Notes: generated by a model not told the origin, from the letters alone. DNA of 64,000 nt from Nephrocerus scutellatus (GCA_947095585.1 OX352763.1:45310010-45374009), one strand, 5' to 3'. Positions 31,127 through 41,790 are shown, numbered from the stretch's first letter. Numbers and translations are program-made.

Positions 31127-32085
31127 GCATCAACATTCGGTTTGGGGAATCCTTATGTTCACTGCGCCTGCTAGTGTTGCCGAACGCCGCTGATAATCTT
31201 ACACTAGGAATGGACTTCCTTACAAGAACCAGAGCCACTTTTAGTCTCGGAGGTGAGTACTTAACACTTCAAACTTTATCAGCAGGTCCGGTTAAACGTC
31301 TGACATGCAACACATTCCGAGAAGTTAAACAACCACAATTACCAAAGACCCAACAGCCGCTGAAGTCAAACTTCGTGTTAGTCACCCCGTCCAGAAGAAG
31401 ACGGCATCAAAAGTCGTCGCAGCCTAAGGTAACAACAAGGACAAAACAGCGCAGTCCAAGAATTGACGAGAGACACTATAGTGTTCAAGGAGTCCCACAT
31501 CCGTTTGGACATACTGCAGTCAGGACACTGGCCAAAGATTGTCACAGACGCCTTAGCAATCAGCATTACCAGAAGTCGTCCACAAAAGCTCAACAATCGT
31601 CATGGTTGACGAGTACTTTCGTCACTCTAATCCACCAGCAGCCAGAAAACCCATCGTCAAAAACCAAAGCAGCTTGTAGGAATCATCGCCGTCGCCAGGA
31701 ACATCAACTTGATCAAAAGCTGTCGAAGTCGCCACAAACGTCGCTACAGACATCATATTCATCACAGAAGCCACAGCCTTCACAGCTGCCACAGCAGTCA
31801 CAGTCGCCACAGCAGTCACAGTCGCCACAGCAGTCACATTCGCCACAGCAGTCACAGTCGCCACAGCAGTCACAATCGCCACACCAGTCACATTCGCCAC
31901 AGCAGTCACAGTCGCCACAGCAGTCACATTCGCCACAGCAGTTACATTCGCCACAGCCGTCCTTGTCGTCGCAGCCAGAAAACCAGCCCTCAAGAACCAA
32001 AGCAGCCCTTAGGAATTATCACTGTTGCCAGAAACTTAATCAAAAGCGTTCAAAATCGCCGCAAACATCGCTAAAGATACAATGA
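31040..32085 (+). CDS. Protease C-terminal half and Q/S/P-rich tail
   Basis: The frame that opens at 31054 continues the retropepsin fold: IPIQMANG-type strands and NLTLGMDFLTR near 31192-31220, the usual second conserved protease motif. After residue about 100 it becomes basic and low complexity, ending in a Gln/Ser/Pro repeat and a stop at 32083-32085. No RT motif follows. The lack of any pol beyond protease is the defining oddity of this element. Confidence 0.7.
31786..31964 (+). repeat. 18-bp coding minisatellite (QSPQQS repeat)
   Basis: About ten tandem copies of an 18-base unit of the type CAGTCGCCACAGCAGTCA with CAT/CAA variants, encoding a six-residue Q/S/H/P repeat. Antisense frames here (31622-31993 and 31713-32000 minus) are by-products of the repeat. 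Confidence 0.9.
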
Positions 32086-32302
32086 TCATCGCAGAAGCCA
32101 CAGCCATCCCAGTCGCCGCAGTCGTCTGGAACCTCACAACACCTACCGCCGACAATAACTAACGCAGTCCCTAGAAGACTCAAAACGACAAGGAGCCGTA
32201 TGACAATCAAAACCAGGTTTCGTGCACCTCCAACAGAGCGTCCGTTTCCAAGTACTAACTATTAGGAAGGGTAAGTACTTGCCCGCCGAAGCAACGGGGG
32301 AG
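32086..32302 (+). other. 3' untranslated internal region with polypurine tract
   Basis: Continues briefly with decayed Q/P-type sequence, then GAAGCAACGGGGGAG ending at 32302 directly before the 3' LTR; the GGGGGAG is the plus-strand primer tract. Confidence 0.7.
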
Positions 32303-33828
32303 TGTGAGGAACAAAATTCTCCACATTAGAATTTTTCCCACACAACATGTCTGGAAATAATTTCCAAGCCTTTTGTCATAGACATAAAATTAAAGAAATA
32401 AAAAAAAACTCAAAATGTATTTTTTAACAATCATTCATAGTTACCAACGCACTCTCTACAAATATTAAGCAAAAGTCACTCAATTGGCGGCGAAATGGGC
32501 AATATTTCGTTTCTCCTCGTTTATTTTTTTTCCTATTACGAGCAATAGGCGATTAAGAGATCATCGCGCATTTAACAAAACTACCACCACGCAGATGCAC
32601 AACGTGGTCTCTGTCACGACATCAGTAGATCACTACGGCACACAGCAGCGAATTCGCCGGAGAAAAACATCTGTCCCCCTCGCGCTCAGGCAGTAGGTGC
32701 AGACGTACTCCCGCGCACAGCAGACAAGAATCAAAATACCATGTAACGGCTGGCGGTGTCAATGACCTGAGCACCGCTCAGACAAAAAAACTACCAAGTG
32801 GGCTCGCCAACGAATGCAGACAACAACATGCGTGTTCGAAACTGAGCAATGATGGATTTATGCATACACACACACACACGGTGTAAGGCCAGAAACATGT
32901 ATACCATACATGTTGTTCTTCAAAGGAAACATCCTACGAAGAACATGTATATGTCAAACGCGCATACATGCGTCTGAATTTATGGAAATCCAGCACAACA
33001 ACAACGAACACGATGAAAACAAGAAGTCAACGGAAAACCAACCGCAGGGAAACAGTATAAAAGGAGCACGCAGCTCAAGCAAAAGGTCTATTCTTCCCGA
33101 GTTCCTTCCCGAGTTCACAGCTAATAGTTCAAGAGTACTACCTTGCTATTACTGCTAAACTAAACCCTGCAAGAACCAAGCCCTAGACTAATAGTTCAAG
33201 AGAGCTAAACGCTGGAAACCCCAAATTCTCGATTAATAGTTCAACAGTACTACCTTACTATTACTTTCGAGCTAAACGCTGAAAACCATTCATCCATAAA
33301 CTTTCTTTTCAGCTACAGTGGTTCAAGAGTACTACCTTGCCACTACGATTAACCCGTTCTCTCCCTAAATTCTAGGAGCCAAAGGGGTACAAGTACTTTG
33401 TACTCATACCCACCATTAGTCCATAGACTTTCTTTGCAGCTACAGTGGTTCAAGAGTACTACCTTGCCACTACGATTAACCCGTTCTCTCGCTAAATTCT
33501 AGGAGCTAAAGGGGTACAAGTACTTTGTGCTTATACCCACCATTAATCCATAGACTTTCTTTTCAGCTACAGTGGTTCAAGAGTGCCACTACGATTAACC
33601 CGTTCTTTCCCTAGGAATAAAAGACACTTCATACTTGTACTTTAAAGTTTTTTCCCTTTACTTAATGAATGTAAATCTAATGATTGAAACAAACACAAAC
33701 AATTTTTGAAATAATAAAGAGATCCATTTAATTTTCCACAAACCCAAAACCACAAATTTTATTGTAACGACCCCCTTATTGAACCCTGGTCACACTGAGT
33801 TCTACCCCGGCTGGGAAACTCCGTTACA
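32303..33828 (+). repeat. 3' LTR (1,526 bp)
   Basis: Starts TGTGAGGAAC and ends CTCCGTTACA. It contains an uninterrupted (CA)n tract near 32867, TATAAAAG at 33056-33063, hairpin repeat copies at about 33121, 33233, 33314 and 33438 plus two truncated ones (33190 and 33565), and AATAAA-type signals near 33616 and 33714. Repeat copy number differs from that of the 5' LTR. Confidence 0.9.
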
Positions 33829-34500
33829 GTATATGCAATGGACAACACTTTTTGTAAAAATTTGGAAGTGATCGGGCCCCGGGATCTGGACGCGCCTATT
33901 CAAGTTTTGTAAAAAAGTACCCGATTTTCTTTAAGTTTTATTTTATCCGATGGACAACACTTTTTGTAAAAGTGTTGGCGTGATCGGAATCCGTTGTCGG
34001 AAGGTCCCATGAAATTTTTGAAAAATGTATCCGATTTTCTTTAAATTTTATATGTGTGTATAAAATTTAAAGAAAATCCTATGGACAACACTTTTTGTAC
34101 AAATTTGGAAGTGGCCCCAGGTACGAGGGGCTTCCATATAAATTTTTAAAAATTTGCCCAAGTTTCTTTAATTTTATACATGTTGTAGCCTGTAATATAA
34201 AATTATTAAAAGAAGAGAGAAAAAATACTCTACAAAAATAATGAGTAAGGATATGTCTTATTTCATTGGGGTGTTGCCTTGCTGTTGTTGTTGCCTTATA
34301 GTTACTAATTTTGAACTTGAAGATCATAACAATACACATGTGTATCTCCGATGAAAACACTTTGGGCTATAATAATGTTGGAGTGATCAAGATAATGGGG
34401 CTCCCACAGTTTTTTTATATTTTTATTCAAACTTTGCACATTGTGAATCAATTAGAGAATTAACACGAAAAATTTTAATTTTTATTGGTTGTTTTTTTCA
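33829..34500 (-). repeat. Helentron-associated tandem repeat block
   Basis: Resumes the monomer broken by the LTR element (GTATATGCAATGGACAACAC). At least three further CAACACTTTTTGTAAA monomers follow near 33955, 34085 and 34350, then the tail GAGAATTAACACGAAAAATT near 34454. Confidence 0.7.
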
Positions 34501-34514
34501 ATTTTTTTATACAA

Positions 34515-34590
34515 TATGGACACGCTTAAGGGGTTTGCACCCTTATAATGCTTAACACAGCGTGGGAGTTCGGAAATTAAGGAGAGGAAA
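34515..34590 (-). repeat. Jockey-like LINE 3' tip
   Basis: Reverse complement of the 3' end found near 44764-44830 (CCCACGCTxTGxTAAGCATTATAAGGGTGCAAA-type sequence, anchored on AAGCATTATAAGGGTGCAAA). Only about 75 bases are present. Confidence 0.65.
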
Positions 34591-34841
34591 GGGTGAGATG
34601 TCTATGCACATGTGTCTTGAATGACTGAAGATCGGAAACACAGAGTCGGGTAATATAATATAATTATTGTGCAGATTTTTGATACCATTTTTATTTGTTT
34701 TATAAAGATTTCCTATTAATAGCTGTGTTGCTTTTGTAAAAATTAAAATGATCGTTGTCCGTTTCTTACATCCTATGGACACTTTAATCGACAGAAAAGT
34801 ACATTATGGTTACATTATTTTTTTTTTGTGACGAGTGAATA

Positions 34842-35137
34842 GGATAATGACTACATCATGTCACTAACGCTTAATTTACATTTGTGGCGTGCGAGAAAAA
34901 ATGAGCAGGACGGCTGTTAAATAGTAATTGTGGTTAGCCAGACGAGAGAAGTAGTACATTTTTCAATGTTACCATAATGCTATAGATAACATTTCCCATG
35001 TTAGTATAAAATAACTATATCATTCGTGTAGTGTCAATCTCTTCTGGCTTACCACAACTTCAATTTAACTATAGTCGGCCTGCTCACTTTGTCTCGCACG
35101 CCTCAAATGTAAATTTTGCATAACAATGACATGACTT
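34842..35137. mobile_element. Foldback MITE with arms of about 100 bp
   Basis: The left arm (about 34850-34955; TTTACATTTGTGGCGTGCGAG, then GAGCAGGACGGCTGTTAAAT) is reverse-complemented at about 35010-35125 (TCGCACGCCTCAAATGTAAA; GCCTGCTCAC). About 60 bases of AT-rich sequence form the loop. It has no coding capacity. A target-site duplication was not identified with confidence. Confidence 0.7.
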
Positions 35138-35229
35138 TATATTACATGCGGAATATATTGAAAATATATTGAAACAAAAAATATGTTGCACACAACCATA
35201 CTGACTGACTGTTTCCTAACAATAACTTA

Positions 35230-35430
35230 ATTGCGAGCCTGAAGGGCGAAGCTTATATTCAGAGGACTTGAAAATTTTTCAGCGAGCATGTGTACGTTTG
35301 TACGCTTAAACGTTTGTTTGTCGTGCCGTATATCTCGGCTTCAACCAGTCAAAATTTGATGGGACTTTTTAAAACAATTGGTAAGCGCTCTGCTTGCGAT
35401 AGCGTAATTTTTTCATTCATAGGGGTTACT
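35230..35430 (-). repeat. Helentron-type terminus, reverse copy
   Basis: Reverse complement of 43250-43400: GCGAGCCTGAAGGGCGAAGC near 35233, AATTTTTC near 35272, and CAAAATTTGATGGGACTTTT followed by AAAACAATTGG near 35349. Confidence 0.6.
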
Positions 35431-35880
35431 AGTAGGCATTATCCACCTGCATCAATCAACCATGAGCTATCATTACCGTTGTTGTAATATACTGCCGCCT
35501 CACCGAGCACATATTCACACAGTAGCTTGTAATTTAAATGCGATTTTCAAATTGTTATGTTTGTTTTTTATTGCCCATGAGCTGGACTTTTCTTTTGAAT
35601 TACTGCAGCTCAGTCCACGCACTTTCACACAGTAAACTTGTGAGCTGCTTGTGGTTCCCGAATATTTTGTCGAATTTTTGCCAGCATAACTACGGCAACA
35701 ACAATATGAAATCATTGTCTTTCAGCATCAAAATTTATTTGATCTTTAAATGCATGGAAACGCTAATTAGAGTTGAGTTTCGTTAATCCCCAAAAAACAG
35801 CAGGGTAGTCTATGTCGGAGACACGGTCGTGGAGTTTGAGCGTGACAACGTGTGCCCTTGACGAAAGAAAAGAAAACAAA
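35431..35880. other. Intergenic, unassigned
   Basis: Overlapping short frames on both strands (35515-35786) show no recognisable motif. No gene is called. Confidence 0.35.
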
Positions 35881-38078
35881 GATCTGTTCCACACACACGA
35901 ACGGACATCTTAAAATGGTATATTTCCCAAAATTTCAGATCCTAATGACCCTATACCAGAATTTCCATATGAACAAATCTTAAAGTCGCATTTCCGAATT
36001 TCATGCGAATCGCTTGAGAAATTGCTTTGTTCCTAAAATTCCAGACAATAATGATCATATTCCAGAATTTTCATATGAACAATAATATATATACATATAT
36101 ATATAAAAATAAAAATAAATTAAACTAATGTATATAATTTAAATTTTAATAATCATCTATCTGTTTGTACAATAAATTGTTAGATTTATTATTATTATTG
36201 CAATACATAATTGTGTTAAAAAGAGAAGAAAGAGTAACTGATAGCTGAAGGATTTTTTGTCCTTTAAAAGCTTATCAGTTGCCCTTTTAGTATTTAATAC
36301 AAGGTGATTACAAATAATCTTCCACAAATGCCGCCAAATCAGTTTTCAAATAATTTCTTAAATTATGAAACATTTTCAGATGTGTTAATTACGTTAGGTA
36401 TATTGTTCTATAAGAATGGCCCGATGAATGTAATTGCTTTCCTTCCAAATTCAGTTTTAACTTTATTACTCTTCAGAAAATTATTTCAACGAGTACTGCA
36501 GCTATGATTTATATACTCAAAGTCTAAATTTGATAGAGTAGACCTGACTTTCAAATATTTGTACATATATATTGATACTTTAAGTTCAAACAAAGCATTT
36601 ATTGGATCCATCACGCATGCCGTTTCCCGCTCTCCTGAGATAGCTGCCCGAAGAGTGGAGGAACACCTCCGAAATCTTTGGGAGTACTACCTGAAGTGGG
36701 GACTGAAGATCGACGCCAACAAAACGGAACTCATCTGCTTCCGAGTACCAGCAACCGAAACAAGGATAAGAAAAATCGCAAGCTGGTGCAGAGCCTTAAA
36801 AATTACCCTCCCGGATAACACGACAATAAACACCAAGTCAGAGACTAAGTACCTGGGAATCAACTTTACTGAGAGACTCAAGTTTAACTCTCACATCGAC
36901 AAAACAATGAAAAAAGCGAACTACGCTCTTCATTTGGTGCACCCGCTACTAAAAAGACGAAACGGACTGTCTAACAACAGATCTGTTCCACACACACGAA
37001 CGGACATCTTAAAATGGTATATTTCCCAAAATTTCAGATCCTAATGACCCTATACCAGAATTTCCATATGAACAAATCTTAAAGTCGCATTTCCGAATTT
37101 CATGCGAATCGCTTGAGAAATTGCTTTGTTCCTAAAATTCCAGACAATAATGATCATATTCCAGAATTTTCATATGAACAATAATATATATACATATATA
37201 TATAAAAATAAAAATAAATTAAACTAATGTATATAATTTAAATTTTAATAATCATCTATCTGTTTGTACAATAAATTGTTAGATTTATTATTATTATTGC
37301 AATACATAATTGTGTTAAAAAGAGAAGAAAGAGTAACTGATAGCTGAAGGATTTTTTGTCCTTTAAAAGCTTATCAGTTGCCCTTTTAGTATTTAATACA
37401 AGGTGATTACAAATAATCTTCCACAAATGCCGCCAAATCAGTTTTCAAATAATTTCTTAAATTATGAAACATTTTCAGATGTGTTAATTACGTTAGGTAT
37501 ATTGTTCTATAAGAATGGCCCGATGAATGTAATTGCTTTCCTTCCAAATTCAGTTTTAACTTTATTACTCTTCAGAAAATTATTTCAACGAGTACTGCAG
37601 CTATGATTTATATACTCAAAGTCTAAATTTGATAGAGTAGACCTGACTTTCAAATATTTGTACATATATATTGATACTTTAAGTTCAAACAAAGCATTTA
37701 TTGGATCCATCACGCATGCCGTTTCCCGCTCTCCTGAGATAGCTGCCCGAAGAGTGGAGGAACACCTCCGAAATCTTTGGGAGTACTACCTGAAGTGGGG
37801 ACTGAAGATCGACGCCAACAAAACGGAACTCATCTGCTTCCGAGTACCAGCAACCGAAACAAGGATAAGAAAAATCGCAAGCTGGTGCAGAGCCTTAAAA
37901 ATTACCCTCCCGGATAACACGACAATAAACACCAAGTCAGAGACTAAGTACCTGGGAATCAACTTTACTGAGAGACTCAAGTTTAACTCTCACATCGACA
38001 AAACAATGAAAAAAGCGAACTACGCTCTTCATTTGGTGCACCCGCTACTAAAAAGACGAAACGGACTGTCTAACAACA
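35881..38078 (+). repeat. Tandem duplication of 1,099 bp
   Basis: 35881-36979 is repeated as 36980-38078 with no difference noticed. Each copy has about 1.3 monomers of the 118-bp satellite (near 35930-36085 and 37029-37184), AT-rich DNA, and the first part of a LINE. Only the second copy continues into the rest of the LINE. The joint is GTCTAACAACA|GATCTG. Confidence 0.9.
36603..36979 (+). pseudogene. Jockey-superfamily LINE fragment (duplicated copy)
   Basis: The first 125 or so codons of the RT thumb region (RRVEEHLRNLWEYYLKWGLKI; KTELICF; TKYLGINF), cut at the duplication joint where the frame runs into satellite-flank sequence. Same family as 37706-38953 and 46687-47479. Confidence 0.8.
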
Positions 38079-38953
38079 CCAGGCTGCTCATTTACAAGCA
38101 GCTCATCAGACCAGTGATAACCTATGGCTATCCCATATGGTTCACCGTCTCACCAACAACGATGAAGAAGATCTCCCTTTTTGAAAGGAAGGTACTAAGG
38201 ATCTGTACAGGACTCTGGAGGGTGCCAAACAGCTATAAGTTTGTGTCGACTGCAAGACTTTACGAAGCAGCAGGTCTGCTGCCAATAACCGACCACTTGT
38301 TCCAAATGGCAAGGAAATTCTTCGACGGATTGGAAACTCATCCAAGTCCTGAGATGCAAGGACTGAGAAGCGAAGAAATCGAGCCAAGCCACCGCAATAT
38401 AAACATCAGAGCATTCACAGATGCTAGAAACAACGACATCCTAAATAATCAAGACGCCTCCTTCTACGAGAAGGCCAGCAACCAACACTACAGAGGCTGA
38501 AGATCACCCTGTTTATACCCCCTTAAATATTTTTTTTCATTTTTATTTTATTTTAAAATTATCGTTTAAAATGTAATTACCTTAAATATAAACATGTGGT
38601 AGATTAAGTAGTAAATAATACTAAATAATCAAGACGCCTCCTTCTACGAGAAGGCCAGCAATCAACACTACAGAGGCTGAAGATCGCCCTGTTTATACCC
38701 CCTTAAATATTTCTTTTCATTTTTATTTTATTTTAAAATTTATCGTTTAAAATGTAATTACCTTAAATATAAACATGTAGTAGATTAAGTAGTAAATAAT
38801 ATTGTTTAATAATAAGCAATTCGAAAAAAAAGACAATGTAAATACGTCGGGCCCTTATTGTTGAGCCGACACTTATTAATAATAGTTATAAGTTTAGTTT
38901 TAAGCCAAATTGTATATTACTTAATAAATAAAATATTTTAATCTAAAAAAAAA
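37706..38953 (+). mobile_element. 5'-truncated jockey-superfamily LINE with 15-bp TSD
   Basis: The coding frame (within 37658-38500) gives the RT thumb and C-terminal region (WGLKIDANKTELICF, SETKYLGINFTERL, IYKQLIRPVITYGYPIW), with a stop at 38498-38500. The 3' UTR contains an internal duplication (about 38480-38610 repeated at 38615-38790) and ends with poly-A at 38946-38956. The 15-mer AAAGCATTTATTGGA occurs at 37691-37705 and 38954-38968 and is a target-site duplication. The palm and endonuclease are absent through 5' truncation. Confidence 0.8.
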
Positions 38954-39038
38954 AAAGCATTTATTGGAAGAATTCTTTCAGCAACATTTTGTATAACTCA
39001 GTATCTTCGACAATGTTACGCATTGAATTTAAATCTGT
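38954..39038 (-). pseudogene. Fragment matching SREBP exon 9
   Basis: 39002-39038 is identical over 37 bases to 52041-52077, inside the ninth coding exon of SREBP, in the same orientation. On the minus strand the SREBP frame stays open through the match ([11 protein letters not shown]), then continues with unrelated residues for 15 codons to a stop at about 38962. In the true gene the codon after DIP is a splice donor; here the divergence begins inside the DI codon. It lies between a LINE TSD and a helentron-type repeat. Confidence 0.7.
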
Positions 39039-39049
39039 AATTGAGTTAA

Positions 39050-40010
39050 AAATTGATCACAAAATTTGGCCAGCCAGCCACGGGCACGCGTCCAACAACC
39101 AAAAGTATTTCAGTATACTTCCACTGTACATGTTGAAAATCAAACACAAATGCGAAGCAGTGCAACCCAACAACAAAACAACCATAATCGTAAAGCAAGC
39201 AGAGCTGCTTACAGCGCATCAGCTCATCAGCGCACACAGAAGACAGTCATTATAGTATGATATGATCTGATGCCGCTATATGGAAAAAAGATTGTATGGG
39301 AGCCCCCCGATCCCGCAGCACGATCACTCTCAAATTTAAACAGAAAGTATTGTCACCGGAAATACTCATGTGTGCATAAATAAAATCGGCCTTTAGGAAG
39401 TCTGTTAAAAAGTGATCACAAGATTCTGCCCATCAGCCAGCCAGCCAGCAACGGGCACGCGAAGTAAATATAGAGAATTATAGAGAGGATACATATGTGT
39501 GCAAAGTTTGAACCTGGTTAATTTGGAAAAAACTAATATTAGAGCCCCCTTCACTTCAAAATATTTTCAAACACTATTCTCACCGGAGACACACATGTGT
39601 ATGTGAAAAAAATTCAAATCAAAAACTCAAACATTTTTACAAAAAGTTCGGTCTATCGGAGATACACATATGTTTAAAATTTAAAGTAAATCGGGCTAAT
39701 TTAAAAAAAAATTAATGGCCTCGCCCCGGGCCACAGGGCCAATTCGCTCCAAAAATTTTACAAAAACTTTTGTCCGTCGGGATAAACATACATATTGTTA
39801 CGAAAAATAGTTAGTAGCGCATACGAGTATAATAGAATTCGATTCCTAAAATAAATCGCAATGTAAATACTGCATACTAAAAATAAGCACTTTTATGTAA
39901 CATACTTTTAGGCTGTAAGACTCTAGATTATTTGAAATTTGAAATGTAACCGCCTGCAATTTTGAATTATTATGTACTGTTCAAAAATGTAGTCAAACCG
40001 GTTTGTGCGG
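39050..40010 (+). repeat. Dispersed repeat, inverted partner of 850-1790
   Basis: Reverse complement of the copy at the left end of the window: GATCACAAAATTTGGCCAGCC start, helentron-associated monomers (39300-39780), then the LTR-like segment TTACGAAAAATAGTTAGTAG at 39796 onward. This copy keeps an additional monomer near 39640-39720. Confidence 0.75.
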
Positions 40011-40280
40011 TTCGCCCGGTTTTTGTAAAAGAACATGATTGACATGTAGTTGATTTTTAGAAGATGACTCATTACATATAAGTATCGTTAGTTATAAATA
40101 AAGGAATAAGGCTACAATTTTCTGGTCTTTTCTCGATATTTCTGTATATAAGATTGGAAGTTTCTGGAAGCTTTTGATTGAGTAGAAATAGAGGTATTAG
40201 GCCGAAGTAAGATGATTAGTTAGTTGGATTTTAACCAGTCACAAATCTTCTAAAAATAGACTACATGTTCAATAATGTTC
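40011..40280 (+). repeat. LTR-like repeat, continuation
   Basis: CGGTTTGTGCGGTTCGCCCGG near 40008, TATAAATAAAGG near 40093 (TATA-like) and GGAAGTTTCTGGAAGC near 40158 match the minus-strand solo-LTR-like repeat at 2390-2560. Confidence 0.5.
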
Positions 40281-40289
40281 TTTTAAAAA

Positions 40290-40530
40290 AACCTCGGCGC
40301 TCGGGCCTCAGGGCTCAAAAAATGTCCAAAAAGTTTTGTCCATCAGAGATACACATGTGTATAAAAGTATACCAAAATTGGGGTAATTTTTATTTTAAAT
40401 TTGTATGAGGCCACACAACCCCAGGGACCGGCGTCTGTAAAATTTTTACAATATGTGTTGTTCATCGGAGATACACACGTGTATAAAATAGGTCTTTTCA
40501 GGGTCTTTTGGGAGTATTTTTGGGGTATTT
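40290..40530 (+). repeat. Helentron-associated monomers
   Basis: Two units with TCCATCAGAGATACACATGTG (near 40337) and TTCATCGGAGATACACACGTG (near 40459). Confidence 0.65.
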
Positions 40531-41530
40531 CGGGGCCCTTTTGGAGGTCTACATATTACCTTCTACATATTATGTTCATATTATTGAAAAGTATAAAATA
40601 AAAAATATTAATTTTTTTTGAAAATGCTTTATTGAAGCATAACTAAAAGAGAAATAAAAAAATAGATCTAAAGCAACTAGGACTTATTTAACAGAAATGA
40701 AAATGACTGGAATGTTTTTAATGGAAATCTAAAATATTTGGGGCTTAAAAATCATATAATTTAAAAGAAATTGATGTTCTTTTTTCTTGTCATGACCGAT
40801 ATTAATGTCAAAGCTGTAGTTTTCAGGGTTGATGAGTTGAATGCTGGTGGTAGGACACCTCTGTGCAATGGTTGTCGAAACGTATGGTGGAGGCGGCGTG
40901 GCCAACATTAGTGTCGATTTCATGGTTTTCGAGGACGCTTAGATGAAAAGCGATGATAAAAAGTTTGCTACCAGCGCGCTTTCTTGAAATACGCTGACTA
41001 AAATTTTTGAGACTTAACTTTGAAAATCGCTGATTATGTAATTTTGATTTTTTTTTAGTTAGATACGCTATTTGGTAAATCATAGGCATAGGTCGTCGCT
41101 GCGATTTGCAGATATTGGGAAGCAACAAAGCGTCTGTGTAGGCGTCTCAAAAAGCAAGCAACGAACATGGAAGTTGATTTTTATTCTTTTTATATTGCAT
41201 AACAGTAGACATATTGTTATTCTATGTCCACCTGAGGCAGTCCAATCACATTTTCAACGTCTGTGATTTAAACAACTTAATATCATAATGCAAATTACAC
41301 TACTGCACTGTTTATGCATACACATTTACATACATATGTGTACTTGTAAACTCGCTTATTCGCATTTGTTGTTTTCATTTCTTTACAATCGAGTTCCTGA
41401 TTTCGTTAGCTTAAATGATAATGATGATGATGATAATCTTAAGATAGTAAAGCGAGCTTCTCAGCTCGCCATATGGATAATTGTAATTCAGCCTAAAGAC
41501 TGAATTATCTTAAAAGGATTTTACGTATTT
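40531..41530. other. Intergenic, unassigned
   Basis: About 1 kb. The minus frame at 40823-41128 (101 codons) has no recognised motif. A short (GAT)n tract occurs near 41420. Nothing can be assigned. Confidence 0.35.
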
Positions 41531-41534
41531 AAAA

Positions 41535-41790
41535 AAATAAATTACACGCACCACACGCGCCACTTAACACGCGTCAAGTCATCGCAATTCAGGTTTTAAA
41601 ACAAGTACCTTTTTTTTAAAAGCAAAAATTTACACGCGCCACACGTGACGCGTGACATGTGCCACGTCATCGCAAGCCGAGTTTTAAAAAAAGTATTTTT
41701 TTTTAAAAAAAAATTAGCATGCGCCACACGCGACACGCGTCACGTCACCGCAAGCCAAGTTTTAAAACAAGAATTTTAACAAAAAATAAA
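41535..41790 (+). repeat. CpG-rich palindromic tandem array, part 1
   Basis: Three units of about 80-85 bases. Each has a CACACGCGCCAC/CGACACGCG segment, the word CACGTCATCGCAAGC or close to it, then TTTTAAAACAAG and an A-rich spacer. It is immediately followed by the reverse-complement tail of the helentron-associated repeat near 41790-41830. Confidence 0.8.

Larger units (their letters stand above)
24046..33832 (+). mobile_element. Gag-protease-only LTR retrotransposon with intact ends
   Basis: Two LTRs starting TGTGAGGAAC and ending CTCCGTTACA, a 4-bp target-site duplication GTAT (24046-24049 and 33829-33832), a PBS two bases after the 5' LTR and a purine tract before the 3' LTR. The internal region is only 2,516 bp (29787-32302) and encodes gag, a frame-shifted protease and a Q/S/P-rich tail, with no reverse transcriptase, RNase H or integrase. 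It is therefore a non-autonomous element that must borrow those enzymes. The 5' LTR carries a 4.2-kb LINE insertion. The target is a helentron-associated repeat. Confidence 0.9.

Noticed and set aside
31622..32000. Antisense ORFs rich in Val/Ala/Thr or Cys/Asp/Gly
   Set aside because: Shadows of the 18-bp coding repeat on the plus strand.
40823..41128. 101-codon minus-strand ORF as a host exon
   Set aside because: No recognisable domain, no flanking splice sites that extend it, and AT-rich surroundings. Left unassigned.
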